DNA from: Hypomyces perniciosus
Taxonomy: Eukaryota; Ascomycota; Sordariomycetes; Hypocreales; Hypocreaceae
Direction of reading: 5' to 3'
Assembly (NCBI GenBank): GCA_008477525.1
Contig: SPDT01000005.1
Location: forward strand, 1,488,001 to 1,552,000
Length of the DNA stretch: 64,000 nt
The translations under genes and the position numbers were made by a program. The notes beneath the pieces are model-generated. The model had not been told where the DNA came from and searched no databases. It saw only the letters and a list, made by a program, of their open reading frames with translations. Shown here piece by piece: positions 22,745 to 36,339 of the stretch (its first letter is position 1; the number at the start of each line of letters is the position of its first letter).

Positions 22745-25424
22745 CCATCTACTATAATCTCTTAAAAGGAATAGCTACGTATATTTTAATTTTCTATTAA
22801 TAATTGAAAAATTAATAAAGGCTTTATTATAAAGTATTAACTTTTGAATAATTTAAACAGGCTAGTAAATCTATAATTAACTTTACATTAAGCCTTTTAA
22901 TAGCTTTTCTTTTATTATATATTAAGCAGTAAAATTTAGTCTCTTTAATAAAATTAAAGTTAAAAATTCTAGTAGTTATTTCAATAGTTTTCTTTAATAA
23001 ATTTAAGCTAATATAACCTAATCTTTTATACTATAAAAGGGCTAGCTTTAATAGCTTATAGCTAATACTATTAATACTAATATCTCCATTTAATTTAATT
23101 AATTTAATAACCTTTAAATCTTTAATAATAAAAGATTCTTTAAGTATATAAAGCCTTTCCTCTATAAAGGTATCCTTTATAGGCTTATTCCCCTTTATTT
23201 CTTTAAGTAATAAAGGTATATAAAGCCCTTTTTCCTTTACTTAGCTTCATGTTTTAAAGAGTTTAAAGAGATCTTTTCCTTTAAAATTATTCTTTTTTAT
23301 AAGCTTAAAACTAGATTTAGTTAATTTTTTTTTAAAGCTATTACTTTTAAAATAGTTATATATTCTTTAGCTTTTTTTTACTAATAGCAGGGATTTAAAC
23401 CTTTATTAAGCTATAAGCTTAATAGCTATTTATATAGCTATATAGTATAGTATATTTTTTAATTATAAAGAAAAAACTATATTTTAAAGGATTTAGTAGC
23501 TTTATTAGCTATATGGTTTTAATAAAAAGAGTATTATATTAAATATATCCTTTAATTTAATAATACTTTAAACCACTTATAAGGTTTATATTTAACTATA
23601 GGCAAAAAAGGGTATTTAATAATATTATCTTTTTATAATTATTATTTTTATTAAAGATATTAAAAGTACCTATACTTATTCCTTTAAATATAATAAAACC
23701 TTTATTAATATAAATAATACTTAATTCCCTATTATTTAATCTATAGTCTATAAACTATTTCCTAAAATTAACTATATAAATTAGATATCTAATATTATAT
23801 AATGAATTATGTTAAATAAAAAGTCTAAAGGGTTTAAAGGTTTTTACAGACTTAAAAAACTTTTTTCCTTTTTTAGCATTTAAGGCTTATAAAAGGTCTC
23901 GATTATTATCTAAACTAATAATAAATTTAATAAAAGACTCTTTTATTAGCTTTTTTAAGCTATACCTTTTAATAGCTAGATTATATATATTAATAAAAGT
24001 ATAATCCTTTTTAATTTGCTTTTAGTTATTTTATTTCTACTAATTCTTTTAATTTTCTTTCCTTTTAAAAGAATTAAAAGCTAGCTTTTAATCTTTAAAT
24101 CTAAAAGGTATTGTTTAATCTTTAAAAAAATTAAAAGGCTTTATTACTTTATTAACTTTATATATAGTAAAAGATAAATCCTTAGTTTCTTTTAATATAT
24201 CTATTATAAAAAATTAAATATTAAAACTTTTAATTAATTATTTAATAGCTTTATTAAATTTAATAATTCTTTTAATTCTTTTAACTTATTAAAGAAAAGT
24301 CTTTTTTAAAGTATTTAAATATTAATTTATTTAATTTAATATATTAATATTAACCTTTAAAATAGCTAGTTTAATTAATAGCCTATTAAATGTAATATTA
24401 AATTCAGCTAAAGATCCTTTATAATTATTATAATTTAATAAATAAAATTCTTTATAAGGGAATCTTTTTATAAAATATTAAAATAGCTATATTATCTTTT
24501 TAATACTGAAAATACTTTTTTTAAACTTTAAATTTAAATAATGAATATAATAAAAATAATTCCTAAACTATCTTTAATTAATATAAATAATAGAGTTTAT
24601 TTTAAATTAAATAAAAATTTAGCAATTATAGGATTTTCTATAAAAGTATAATAATCTATAGCCTTTAATATAATATTTAAAAACTATTTTTATTAAGTAA
24701 AGTTATTAAAACCTATTAACTTATAGTTTTTAAAAAAACTATAAACTTTTTTTAATACCTTTTTAATAAAATTACTATTTAAAGTAAAAATAATAGTTTA
24801 AGGTTAAAGAATAAATATAAATAAAACCTAAATTAATGTAAAAATAAAAGTAAAAGTTTATATTAATATTAAAATAAAAGCTATAAAATTAACTTTTATT
24901 AAACTAATAGTCTATTAAAGTTAAAAACTTAAAATAATAATAGCCAAGTTAATTAAAGTATTATTTAACTAAATTGTAGTATTATTTTAACCTTTTAACT
25001 ATACTTTTACTATTTTAGTAAAAGCCCTTTATATTTAAAGCTTTTATTTTATATTTTATATTTAAATAAATAAATCCCTTTACTATTAAAGAAAATTATT
25101 ATCCTTAATTAAAAAAATAAAGCTATTAAAAGCTTTAATAAATTAACTTATACTATTAATATTAAACCTATATTTTATTAAAATAAAAGATTTATTATAT
25201 AGCATATAATAATAGTAATATAAAGAATATTACTATAATTATAATAATATTTATAAAAAAGCTTAAAAATAACTTTTAGTAACTAAAAAATCTTAAAAAA
25301 TAATATTTATATAAATACTAGAATAAATACTATAAAAACCTATTATAAATACTATAGTAGCGTTAAAGGAAGTACTATAACTATTAAAGAAATCTATTAA
25401 TTAAAACTTAAAAAAAACTCTTTT
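22745..25424 (-). pseudogene. Copia gag and integrase N-terminal remnant
   Basis: GAG-pre-integrase is readable at about 23,060-23,000 (a segment like RLGYIxLKFIKE), followed by the start of integrase to 22,745. The gag portion (about 25,400-24,200) is the reverse complement of the gag in the neighbouring partial element. All frames carry many stops. Confidence 0.65.
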
Positions 25425-25436
25425 AAGCTTATAACC

Positions 25437-26017
25437 TATTAAAATAATAAAGTTATATTAAACTTTATTTATATATAGCTTTTAAAAAGCTATATAGAAT
25501 ACAGTAATAAAAAGATAATCAAAAGTTTACTAAATAAATAATAGAATAAATAATTAAATTATATTTAATTTAACAGCTAAAAGCTATAAAATAATTAATA
25601 ATATATAATTATTATAAAAGTAATTATAAAATAACATTATATTTTTTATAATAGTCTTTCAATTTAATAATAAATATATAATAATAATTGAATTAAGTTT
25701 ATAGCTATATTTTTATTTTCTATAAAATTTATGTATATAAAAAATCAGCTAAATTAATTTATAGCTACATAAATAAAAAACTATTTTAATTAGATTTTTG
25801 ATAATAGCTATTATACCTATTATATTAAATTTAAAGTAGGTGGGGTAGCTGGTTTTAGTTTAATTATTATTATTAAAGATAATAGAAATTTCCTGACTTA
25901 TCCTGGAGTTCCTTTAAAACTTAGTTTTAGCGTCGGGCCTAAATCCGGGTCTTTGCCAGATTAGGAAAGTTATCTAAATACACTAAAGTCCTTACTTTTT
26001 AGCCCTCCTTTTTAATA
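25437..26017 (-). repeat. Copia LTR, copy c (5' LTR)
   Basis: 581 bp, direct repeat of 16,512-17,091. RIP is moderate: the part at 25,890-25,990 retains GC that copy b has lost. Confidence 0.88.
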
Positions 26018-26029
26018 ATATAATAAATA

Positions 26030-27715
26030 GTTTATGTATATATAAAACCAGTATTCTACTATAAGTTAAAGGTATAGTATAGAGGCCTGGATATATATAG
26101 AATGTATTACCTTTTTAATTATATAACTTTAGTCTTTAAAACAGCTATAAAAGCTATTTTCCTAGTATAAAAGACAACTCTCATATTAATCTTATATAAA
26201 GAAAGCAGGATCCCCTTAATAATATAACTCCTTAAAATATAAAAGCTCCGATTTGCAACTAAACTGCTATTGCTAGATAACTGGTATCCTTTTATCTACA
26301 GGACCTGACTAGATTAATGTATATACAGATAAGCTATAGTAACGCCTATAATAAAGCTATAATAGACTATATAACTTACTAAGAACTACCTAAAACTAGC
26401 CCTTTTTTTAAAGCCGACTAAAACTTAAACCCTTTACTTAAGCAGTAAGGCTACAGCTGTTCAGGAATTTAATAATTAAATAGCTATAGTAGCCTTTTAA
26501 AATATAATAGTATTTATAAATAACTTACACTTTGCTATAATAGCTGTTAGCTATAGCTTCTTTATATAGCGAGACAGTAAAGAAGTTTTAATAAAATATA
26601 GCCAATTTCGCCTAATAGAAGTATTTAATAGTAAAGCGGCTAGTGCTTTAGAAAGACTTAAAGCTACTTTAATTAATAATAATATAATGGATATTATTAT
26701 CTGCTTTAATAATATAACTATAATATACTATTTAAAGGGTATACCTTTACACTTATTTTAATAAATCTTTATTAAATTTTAAAGATTAGAGTATATATAA
26801 TAAAAATATATATAATTAATAATACTTTAGCTATTAAAGAATATAAAGTAATAAAACTATAAACTAGTTAATGAAATTAAGCTGTAAATAACTAAAGCTA
26901 TTTAATATAATACCTATATTTACTTTTTTTTAATAAAAAGTTAAAGTAAAATTAAAGATTAACTTTAAAAGCTAGTAAAAAAGAGAATATAATTAATATA
27001 TATCGCCTATTTAAATCAATAGCTGACTTAAAATGCTTTAAAGAATTAATAATCCTATAAAGGGAACTTTATTATTTACTAGCCGCTAAGTCCTAGTATA
27101 GGGACTCTATATAATATTATAAGCGCTTTTAATATAAAGATATATTAATAACCTACAGCTGCAGTAAAAAGAAAGTATATAACTATATCTTCTATTGCAG
27201 GAAGATTAGTAAAGTATAATAATAAAGACTAGCCCCTTTAATCTGCAAATTAACCTTTTATTTGCTAGGTTCTGGCTATAACCAATTCCTTTAAATAGCG
27301 CAGGCCTTTAGCTTTTTTATTAAAATATACCTACGCTGCTAAAAAGCTTAACTAATTCTAATATTAAATTTAATCTTTTAATTCTTTCCTTTATTACTCT
27401 TTTATTTTATAAAGGATTTACTTGCAGGTTAATATTAAATCGCTTATAAATTAATAGGGGTTAACCCTTTAGTTAAGGCTAACCTTAATCATTTAATACA
27501 TTATGCAAGATTCGCGCGCCTCTTTAACCTATTAATAGGAAAAGAGCTAAAAAACTATACCTATTAAGGCGATAAAATGCTATATAAAGGAGCTTATATA
27601 TTTATTAGTAATACTATAATTAAACCTAGTATAGTATATCCTTTTACCCTATTAAGATTAGTGGCCTTTACTATAGGATATTAATAGGATATTATCATTA
27701 TTATTATTATAGGCA
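26030..27715 (+). mobile_element. Tad1-type LINE, 5'-truncated copy A
   Basis: A 1.7-kb 3' fragment matching 35,885-37,577 of copy B. It includes the RNase H domain (about 26,500-26,900), the cysteine/histidine segment near 27,070-27,230 and the 3' untranslated part with a short ATTATC-type tail at about 27,690-27,710. The left edge lies directly beside the copia LTR, by truncation or disruption. It is less mutated than copy B in places. Confidence 0.78.
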
Positions 27716-27821
27716 TTATAAGACATTTCCCTCCTATAATACTAGATCTTAGCACCTTATATTAAAATTTTTGCATATAACACTACTAATACACTAATAA
27801 TATACTAAAACCGCTACTCGC

Positions 27822-27829
27822 GATAGCCT
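27822..27829 (+). other. hAT target-site duplication, left
   Basis: GATAGCCT, identical to 32,100-32,107. Eight base pairs is the hAT length. Confidence 0.95.
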
Positions 27830-27958
27830 CAGGGTTGTGAATTTGTTACTATTCGTTTCGTTAGTGGCTTAAAGAAAACGAAACGAAGCTTGTTCGTTAA
27901 TAAGATGACGAATAACTACTAACGAATGTAGTATTTCTTCGTTACTATTAACGAAATT

Positions 27959-28105
27959 AACTACTATAATTAAATAACTATTATAATTAAATAGCTATTA
28001 TAATGAAATAGCTATTATAATGAAATAGCTATTATAATTAAAGAGCTATTATAGTTAAATAACTATTATAATTAAATAACTATTATAATAAAATAGTTAT
28101 TATAA
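27959..28105 (+). repeat. 17-bp tandem repeat inside hAT
   Basis: Eight and a half units of AGCTATTATAATTAAAT with small variations, next to the left subterminal motif cluster. Scattered related units recur near the right end (31,320-31,470), so they may belong to the transposon's terminal architecture. Confidence 0.9.
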
Positions 28106-28284
28106 AATTTATAAATATAAAATAATTATATTTACTTTATTAAAACAATTATTTGATTAATAACTATATACATTATATAAAATAAATAAAATTCTTTATT
28201 CTTTATTATATTATATTTTTTTTAAATATTATAAATATAATTAATTAATTATATAATTAATTTATTATATTTATAATATTATAT

Positions 28285-31200
28285 TTAAACCTCTTCTATT
28301 AAATCTTTATTAATAAAATAGTCATTTTCAAGCTTTTGTAAATTCTTTTTCTAGCTGTTTAATAGAATTAGTTCCTTAATTAGGTTAGGGTCTAATTTAT
28401 TTTTGCTTTTAGTAATAATATTATTACTAATAGAAAACGCACTTTTTATAGCTGTAGAAGTTGCAGGAATAGCTAGATAGCGTCTAGCTAATATAGAAAG
28501 TATAGGAAATCTATAAGTATTAGATTTCCAATTATATAATGGATTATGCTATTTTATTATGAATATTATATAGTAATATAGATAGTTATTAATATAATAT
28601 AAAAATAAAATATTTACTTTTTTTATAATAATAGGTTCTTTATTATATATAGTTATTTTATTTTTAATAGATGATTTAGTCCCTAAATAAAGCTCTTTAT
28701 CTGAATCAGAATTAGAACCTTCCTTATTAGGACTAGAATGCCTAATAGGGGATTCTATAGCATATATATCTTCTGCTAATTTATTAAAAGATATATTAGG
28801 GTTAGGTATAGCTTTATTAATTATATTAATAGGGCCTTCTTTTTATTTTTTTATTCTAAATAATAAATATTAATAAATATAAATAAATATAAATAAATAA
28901 AGGAATATATACATATATATATAATACAATAACTTACTTATTATATTCAATTTTAAATAAATTCATAATATCATTAAAGATAGTAGGATAAAAAGATAAT
29001 AAGCCTTTTTCTTTAAAATGTATAGCCTTAAATCTAGGATCTAAGAATATACTAAATAAATAAGGCTTATATTTATTTATTGAAATAGCTGTTAGCTTTC
29101 TAGGGAAATATTTCTCTAGTTTAGCTAGGCCAGCTTTAATAGCTTTATTATAGCTATTATAATAAGGGGCCTAATTAAATTAATATATATAATATTTAAA
29201 AGAGTAATAATAATTTATTAATTTATTGCCTTTATTAGCATTATAGGTATAGGTTTTATGTAATTCTTCTAGTTTATTATATATTCTATATATATATAAT
29301 AAAGCTATTAGAATAGTTATATAGTCCTGCCCTTATAATTTAATTAAAGGTTTTATGAAAATCTCGAATATTCGCTTTAATTTAATTAAAGCAGCCTATT
29401 CAGTATCATCTAAATATATCTATATATATTTAATTAGCTATATTTTTAATTATATATAATATAATAGGATTTATATATTTTCCTATATTCTTTATTAATT
29501 GTATTATTATATATATATATGTTAGAGCTGGTTTTAGCTTAATAATAGCTTGTAATATATAATAAGTTGAATTATCTATAAAATATGTTAGTTATTTCTT
29601 TCTTTCTTTATATATAAATATATATAGAAAATATATTTACTTAATGGAATAATTTGCCTATTATAATTAATAAAAAGCTTATTATCTTTTTTAGTTTTTA
29701 ATATTCCTTCTTCTAATAGCCTTTTAAGCTTTTGCATATATTTAACTAGAGTTATTATACGCCTAATTCAGGCTATAAAACCTATTTAAATATTAATATA
29801 TAATTATTTCTTAATATAGTTTATTAAAATAAATAATTTACTATTAAAAGAAGGAAGATTATGATTCTCATTATTAATTTCTTGCTTTTTAATATTTAAT
29901 TACATAACTTTTATATTTATATATTTAGATATTAAAAAATCAGTATCTTTATTAGATATATAATCTTTCAATATATTTTAAGCTATAAGATTAATAATAT
30001 AAGCTATACAATGAATATTATTATTAAATTCTTTTCCTATAATTAAATTATAACTTTCTTTAAAAGAATTAATAAAGGTATTGTTATTAGTAGTATTATC
30101 CCTAGTTATACTAAATTATTAGTATTCTATATAGGATATATAGAATATATAAAAAATAATATACCTAAATATATTTTTAATAGGTTATAATAAAGGATAA
30201 CTTTTTAAAGCTTAAAACTCTTTAAAGATATATATTCCAGTATAACTTTCAGTTAATTGATTAAAACCTATATATAAATATTAATAATTTAAATAGATAA
30301 ATAATATATATAAAGGGAAATAACTAACCTATTAGCTTATATTTTAATTTAAAATTAGAATTAATAAATATAAGAATAATGCCTATATAGGCAGTTTGAC
30401 TAGTTAAAGTCTATATATTAAAGGTTAAAGAAAAAGACCTTAAAATCTCTATATTAGACTTTAATTGTAAGTTAAGGTCTATTAAAGCTTTATTATAGGT
30501 ATCTTTTCATATTTCTTTAATTTTCTATCTATTAATAATAGGATACTCTCTATTAAATAATATATTAGTAAATTATAATATATATATAAATATAAAATAC
30601 TTACTTATTATAATAAGTTAATAATTCTGTAAAAGAATTAGAAGATATTGTATTAAAAGAGATATTATTATCTATTAAAAAATATAATATCTTATTTAAA
30701 GCAATATCTTTAATAAAGTTATCAGAAATAGCTATATTAGGCCTAGGCCTTTTATTTTATAAATTGAAGGTAAATAAATCATCTTGAGTTAAAGATATAG
30801 AAGCTTCTATATAATAAATTAGTATATATATAATTTATATATTAATATAAAAAGGGTAATAATATACTTCTTTTTCGAATTTTTTCTGATTCTTTATTAT
30901 AAGCAATATTAGGATACTTATATTAATAATATCTCGCTAAATTAAAGGATTTAAAGCCTTTAACTTTAGCTATTATTTTATAACGGCAGCTATTATATAA
31001 ATTATTATATATATATATATATATAATTGGAAAGGATATAATAATTAACCTTAAGCGATTTATAAGCATTTCTCTATCTTTAGATAAATCAATAGGTAAA
31101 AGGGTTCGAGAAAATAAGCTGTTTTGAAATATATAAATTTTAGAATCATTATCATCTTCTAATTTATAACTATTTTTATTATATTTAGAAAATCTAGAGT

Positions 31201-31315
31201 CCCTAGAATCTGATATAATAAAAGAAGAGGCTATATTAAAAGAGGTTATTTCTAATTGAGATAATAGATTAGTACTAGAATTAGAATGAATAGATTCTTT
31301 ATATTAAGAATCCAT
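28285..31315 (-). pseudogene. hAT transposase remnant
   Basis: On the minus strand from a possible ATG at 31,315 to TAA at 28,285-28,287. The C-terminal hAT dimerisation domain is clear and nearly stop-free at 28,535-28,290: LSILARRYLAIPATSTAIKS then AFSISNNIITKSKNKL, matching the family pattern of LAxxYLxIPATS...ERxFS. Upstream parts hold many stops (the fourth codon is TAA, probably once CAA), so the protein is dead. Introns may exist but were not resolved. Confidence 0.88.
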
Positions 31316-31576
31316 TATAATTAGAAATAAAGGAATTAGCTATAATAGCTAATAAAATAAAAATTATAATAGCTAAGTTGAAAAATAGCTAAAATAAAGG
31401 AAGATAATTATATAAAAAATAACTATAAGAATTATAATAGCTATAAAAGAAATAGCTATTATAATAAAATATAGTTTATATAGATTATATAGTTAATAAA
31501 GGATATAGAATATAAATAAAATAAAATAAAATAATTAAGTCTTTATATAGATAAACTTTTTAAAGAATTGCTTATC

Positions 31577-31624
31577 AATCTGCTTGTAAATCTGCTTATA
31601 AATCTGCTTATAAATCTATTTAAA
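31577..31624 (+). repeat. 12-bp tandem repeat
   Basis: Four units of AATCTGCTTATA, the last diverged, near the right end of the hAT element. Confidence 0.9.
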
Positions 31625-31655
31625 GTTTTTTTAAAAAGGTTAAAAAATTAAAAAA

Positions 31656-31877
31656 TATATTTATTATATTTATTATATTTATTATATTTATTATATTTAT
31701 TATATTTATTATATTTATTATATTTATTATATTTATTATATTTATTATATTTATTATATTTATTATATTTATTATATTTATTATATTTATTATTTATTAT
31801 ATTTATTATATTTATTATATTTATTATATTTATTTTTTATTATATTTTATTATATTTATTTATTATTTATTATATTT
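31656..31877 (+). repeat. (TTTATTATA)n minisatellite inside hAT
   Basis: About 24 units of a 9-bp repeat with two short interruptions. Homogeneous, so probably expanded by slippage after or despite RIP. Confidence 0.95.
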
Positions 31878-33949
31878 CTATTTTTAGACTTTCGTTATTT
31901 TTGTTACTAGTAACTATTTCGTTTCTTCATTAATAACGAAGGTTTTTTTCGTTTCGTTAATAGTGTGATGAAAACTACCTTCGTTTCGTTAGTAGCCTGA
32001 CTATTAATGAAGGTATTTCGTTAATGAATAACGAATAACGAAATAATCAGCAGTAACGAAACAGAAAACTAAAAACTACTGATTAATTTCACAGCCCTGG
32101 ATAGCCTTAAAGCCTATAAGCAGTAGTTCCTTTAACTTAAGAATATATATGCCTAAAAAGCTATAATAGAAAGTAAAGAATATTATCTTTATAAAGGCAG
32201 AAATAAAACTTTATATTAATATTATTACTATTCAGCCTAGTATTAAATTAAAAGAAGGCTAATATATTAAAATACATTTAAATGTAAAGCTTAATATTAA
32301 TAATAACTTTAATTCTTTAATATCTAATCTATTAAATTCGCCTTTAATCTTTTTTATATAATTAAATGCTAAAATTAATACTTTAAAGCCTTAAAAAGTA
32401 TTAAAGCTAATAATTAAGCTTTATTTAAAGACTATATAGCTATTCTTTATATAGTTTATAAAGCACTTAAAAACACTATAGTTTAATTTCTAGTAGAAAA
32501 AAGATATAATATTACTATTCAAATAACTTAAAGCTTTATTCACTATTATAGCAGTAATAATATTACTACTAAATTATAGTTTAAAGCTATTTAGAACTTT
32601 TATATTAGTAAACTATATATTAACCTTCTGCTTAATATATTATATGAGATACACTTTTAAATATATACTGCTATAGCCTTTAAAGCGCATTAAATAAAAA
32701 TCCCTTAAATTAGCGCTAAAAAAGACCTATAAGTCTTTATTAGGCTAAACTTAAAATTAATAGTATAGTAATATAAAGTATATTATATTTATATAATAAT
32801 TTCAGGAATTATTAATGAAGGATTTAAAGCAGTCTCTTAAATATTATTAATAAAAGTAAAATAGTTAATAACTTTAATTAACTAAAAGATTAAATAATAG
32901 CTTTTTAATAAAAAAAAGATTAATATTTATTTAAATATTATAAAAGTTAAAGGGGTTTAATAATACTTTATATATAAACTTTTTTAAAGCTATTAAATTA
33001 AAAGTAAAAATATAAATTAGCTAAAATTTAATTAATATTGAATGTTTACAATAATTATATAAAAATTAATAAAAGAAAATAATATTACTTTTTTTCTTTA
33101 AACTATTTAATAAAAGGTTTATGTTTTTTAATTTTAGTGAAATAATAAAATTAATATAGAAAATTAACTTTTTAATATAATATAAAAACTATTAAAACTT
33201 TTACTTTTAATAAATATATAAAAGGAAATTTAAATATTATTTTTATAATAACTTTAAATATAAAATATAAATTTATTTATTAAATATTTAATATATTAAT
33301 TATTTAAAACTATATAAAGGTATCTATTAATAGTATTTAGTTAAAGTTTTCTGTAATTATAAAAAGCTAATATCCCTTTTAAATATAAAAGTATAAAAAG
33401 TATAGTAATAAAAAGTAAAGATCTTTTAATAGATTTACCCTTTTACCTTTAAGCCTTTAAATATTACTTAAAATACAATAGCTATTAGCCCCCTTTTATT
33501 ACTATATATAGTAATAGTAAAGAGGGTATTATAATTTTAAGTAATAAAAATATTTAAAGATAATATCCTTTAATAATTTAAATAAATCTTAAAAGATTAA
33601 ATTTAAACTATAAAAATAATAAAAGTTAAAGGATGTTTTAAACTAATACTAATAAAATAGAATTAAGATATAATACTGCCTTTACCGTTATAGTTAAAAA
33701 GGGCTATAATATTATTATAATATAAAAACTATGTATTAATATTATTTAAAAAGGCTATTATTATATAATAATATATAAATAATTTTAAACCTTCTCTTTA
33801 ATAATAACTTAAATTAACTATAATATTTAACCTTAAATCTTTATATATATATATAAAAACAGGTATTTTAATTAAATAATTATTTATTAAAACTATTTAA
33901 AACCTTTTATAGGTCCATATTAATAAAATTATAACCATTAACTTTTATA

Positions 33950-34340
33950 AAAAATATAGTATATATAATACCTTTATAACTTTATTCATATAATTAATTA
34001 CTAAAAACTATTTAATAGTAAGAGACTTTAATATAATATACTTTTTATAATAGGCAGCTAATAATTAAAATTAAAGTATATTAATAGCTAATTAAGCTTT
34101 TAAAGCTAGCCTTTTTTTTCTTTAATTTATTAAATACTTTAATATATATATTTAATAATATAGTTAATGTAATATTTTTTTAAATATTTTATTAATAAAT
34201 ATTATATTAAAAGAATATTTATTTATTAGCTTTAATAATATTATATTAAATATTATAATTTTAGCTTTAGCCTAACATTTAATGCCCTTTAAAGGATTAA
34301 ACGTTAAAATAATAATAATAGAGACTGCTTTTTAGTATTG
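33950..34340 (+). pseudogene. LINE endonuclease remnant (APE type)
   Basis: Readable as an exonuclease-endonuclease-phosphatase C-terminal half: IVRDFN (usual GDFN) near 34,010, and further on SFNNIILNIIIL, where SDHxPI is normally found, near 34,230. Interrupted by stops. Confidence 0.55.
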
Positions 34341-34979
34341 ATTAAAGAAAAGACTTAACTCTTCCCCTTTATTTTACTGATAATAATAGCTATAGACTAA
34401 GCAGTTAAAGTTTTACTATTATTCTTTTATAAATTAGCTAAAATAATAAACTAACTATTAAATTATTTACCTTTAGCTATAGTAAAGGGCTAAATCTAAA
34501 AAAAGCTATTAAACTTTCTTAGCTATTAAAAGAACTGCAGCTATATTATTAAATATTTATCTCTATAATGCTAAAGAATCTTTTAAAAAAACAGTACAGA
34601 ATATTAAAAGGGTATATTAATAAAATATTATTAATACTATTAAAGAGAGTAAAGATATCTTTTATATAGTTTACTACATAAAGCTATTACTAGTCTTTTA
34701 ACTACTATTACTATAAATTAGCAATTAAGTCTTTACCTTTTAAAAAGAAAAAGCTACTGCTTTCTATAATATTATACTTGAAAAATATATAATAGCTAAT
34801 AATATTAAAGATTTATAGTCTTTAATTAATTAATAATAATAAATTAAACTCCTTTTAATAGTTGTATTTAATAAAGCAGTAATAGCTATAATATATATAG
34901 GAAATATTTCTTTAAATATTAATAATATTATAATAAACCTTTTATAGCTTTACTAGCTAATAATTAAAGAATATATTTA

Positions 34980-35800
34980 TGTTTTTTATAGAACCTGCCT
35001 TAAAATTAAATATTATTTATTAGCCTTTAAATTAATTAAAATAATAATAATCGTTAAATTAAAAAAAAGATTTATTATCTTTAAAAGCTTAAAGGCCAAT
35101 CTTTTTTTTCTTTTATTTAAATAAAAGACTGAAATACTTTATTATATAAACCATTATATATATTATAATTATATAATAATTATCATATATTAAATAAACT
35201 AGCGCCCTTTTAAAAAGATCTAGGATTAATTTAATTATAGCTTTAATCTATAAAATTAAATTAGCTTTCTATAACAGTAAAGTAACTACTGTATTATAGC
35301 TGATAATTAAAGGGCTTTTAATATAATCTTCGCTAATAGATTAACCCCTTAACTATAAAAATAAGCTTAGCTTAACTATATAGCTAAATAAGCCTTTTCT
35401 TTTATAATAGACTATAAAGCTTAAATAAAACTATAAAAGATAATAATTTAATTACTCCTTTTCAGCTATAATCTCCTTTAAAGATTACTAGTATCCCTAA
35501 TCCTTTTCCTACTTTATATAGCTTTAATATATTATTTATTAGCGACTCCTTTAACTAAATAATAGTTTAAGCTATAGCTGCAGTTTAGAAACTCTAATAA
35601 TAAGGTAAAGATAATATAATATTATTTAATTTTAAAAGAAATAAAAGTAATATATTTTTTCAAATACGATTTATAAATAACCTACTAGTAATATATAATA
35701 ATATCCTAAAAACTGCACTTAAAAAAAGGCCATTAAATACTTAACATTTCTTTAATTAAAAGCATAGCTTTAAAATATATTTTAAAAATAGGCTATAAAG
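34980..35800 (+). pseudogene. LINE reverse transcriptase remnant
   Basis: Segments in order on the plus strand: LKANLFF-type region near 35,090 (from the family RPISLL block), ADNxRAFNIIFANRLTP near 35,300-35,350 (family ADVxGAFDxVxxxRL), FSFIIDYKAxI near 35,400, and LVSLILFLLYIAL near 35,490 (family GSPLSPxLFxLY). This is non-LTR RT of the Tad1 kind. Confidence 0.75.
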
Positions 35801-36339
35801 GCCTATATAGTAATTAATATATTATATAGTATTTTAAACTTTATCTAAAAGGCTATTTTATACTTAATATATTAAGTGGTATATATATATATAAAACCAG
35901 TATTTTACTATAAATTAAAGGTATAATATAAATGCTTAAATATATATATAATATTATACCTCCTTAATTATATAACTGTAATCTATAAAACAGCTATAAA
36001 GGCTATCCTTGTAATATAAAAGATAACTTTTATATTAATCTTATATATAAAAAGCAGGATCCTGTTAATAATATAATTTTTTAATACTTAAAAGCTTTAA
36101 TTTGCATTAAATTACTATCATTAAATAATTAATACTATTTTATTTATAAAACCTAATTAGACTAATATATATACAGATAAGCTATAGTAATATTTATAAT
36201 AAAGCTATAATAAACTATATAATTTATTAAAAACTGCCTGAAACTAGCCTTTTCTTAAAATTAACTAAAACTTAAACCCTTTATTTAAGTAATAAAGTTA
36301 AAGCTATTAAAGAATTTAATAATTAAATAGCTATAATAG

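Larger units (their letters stand above)
16512..26017 (-). mobile_element. Ty1/copia retrotransposon, full length, RIP-inactivated
   Basis: Direct LTRs at 16,512-17,091 and 25,437-26,017 bound 9.5 kb, of which about 3 kb is a later insertion (19,790-22,740). The coding order on the minus strand, gag (25.4-24.2 kb), GAG-pre-integrase and integrase (23.1-22.7 then 19.8-19.3 kb), reverse transcriptase (about 19-18.0 kb) and RNase H (17.7-17.3 kb), is the Ty1/copia order. A polypurine tract (AAAGGGAG on the minus strand) sits just inside the 3' LTR at 17,092-17,100 and the primer-binding site just inside the 5' LTR at 25,425-25,436. No clear 5-bp target duplication was found. Confidence 0.85.
27830..32099 (-). 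mobile_element. hAT DNA transposon, 4.27 kb, RIP-inactivated
   Basis: Terminal inverted repeats CAGGGTTGTGAA and (from the right) CAGGGCTGTGAA, flanked by a perfect 8-bp duplication GATAGCCT at 27,822-27,829 and 32,100-32,107. Both subterminal regions are crowded with CGTTTCGTTA-type motifs (27,850-27,950 and 31,890-32,070), the usual arrangement of transposase binding sites. The transposase remnant is on the minus strand. Internal tandem repeats lie near both ends. It sits inside LINE copy B. Confidence 0.93.

Noticed and set aside
16512..26017. Inverted LTRs at 14,690 and 16,512 considered as terminal inverted repeats of a DNA transposon
   Set aside because: A third copy in direct orientation at 25,437, primer-binding site, polypurine tract and copia pol show they are LTRs.
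31656..31877. Regular 9-bp repeats considered as a CRISPR-like array
   Set aside because: Uniform tandem units without spacers, in a fungal nuclear genome; a minisatellite.
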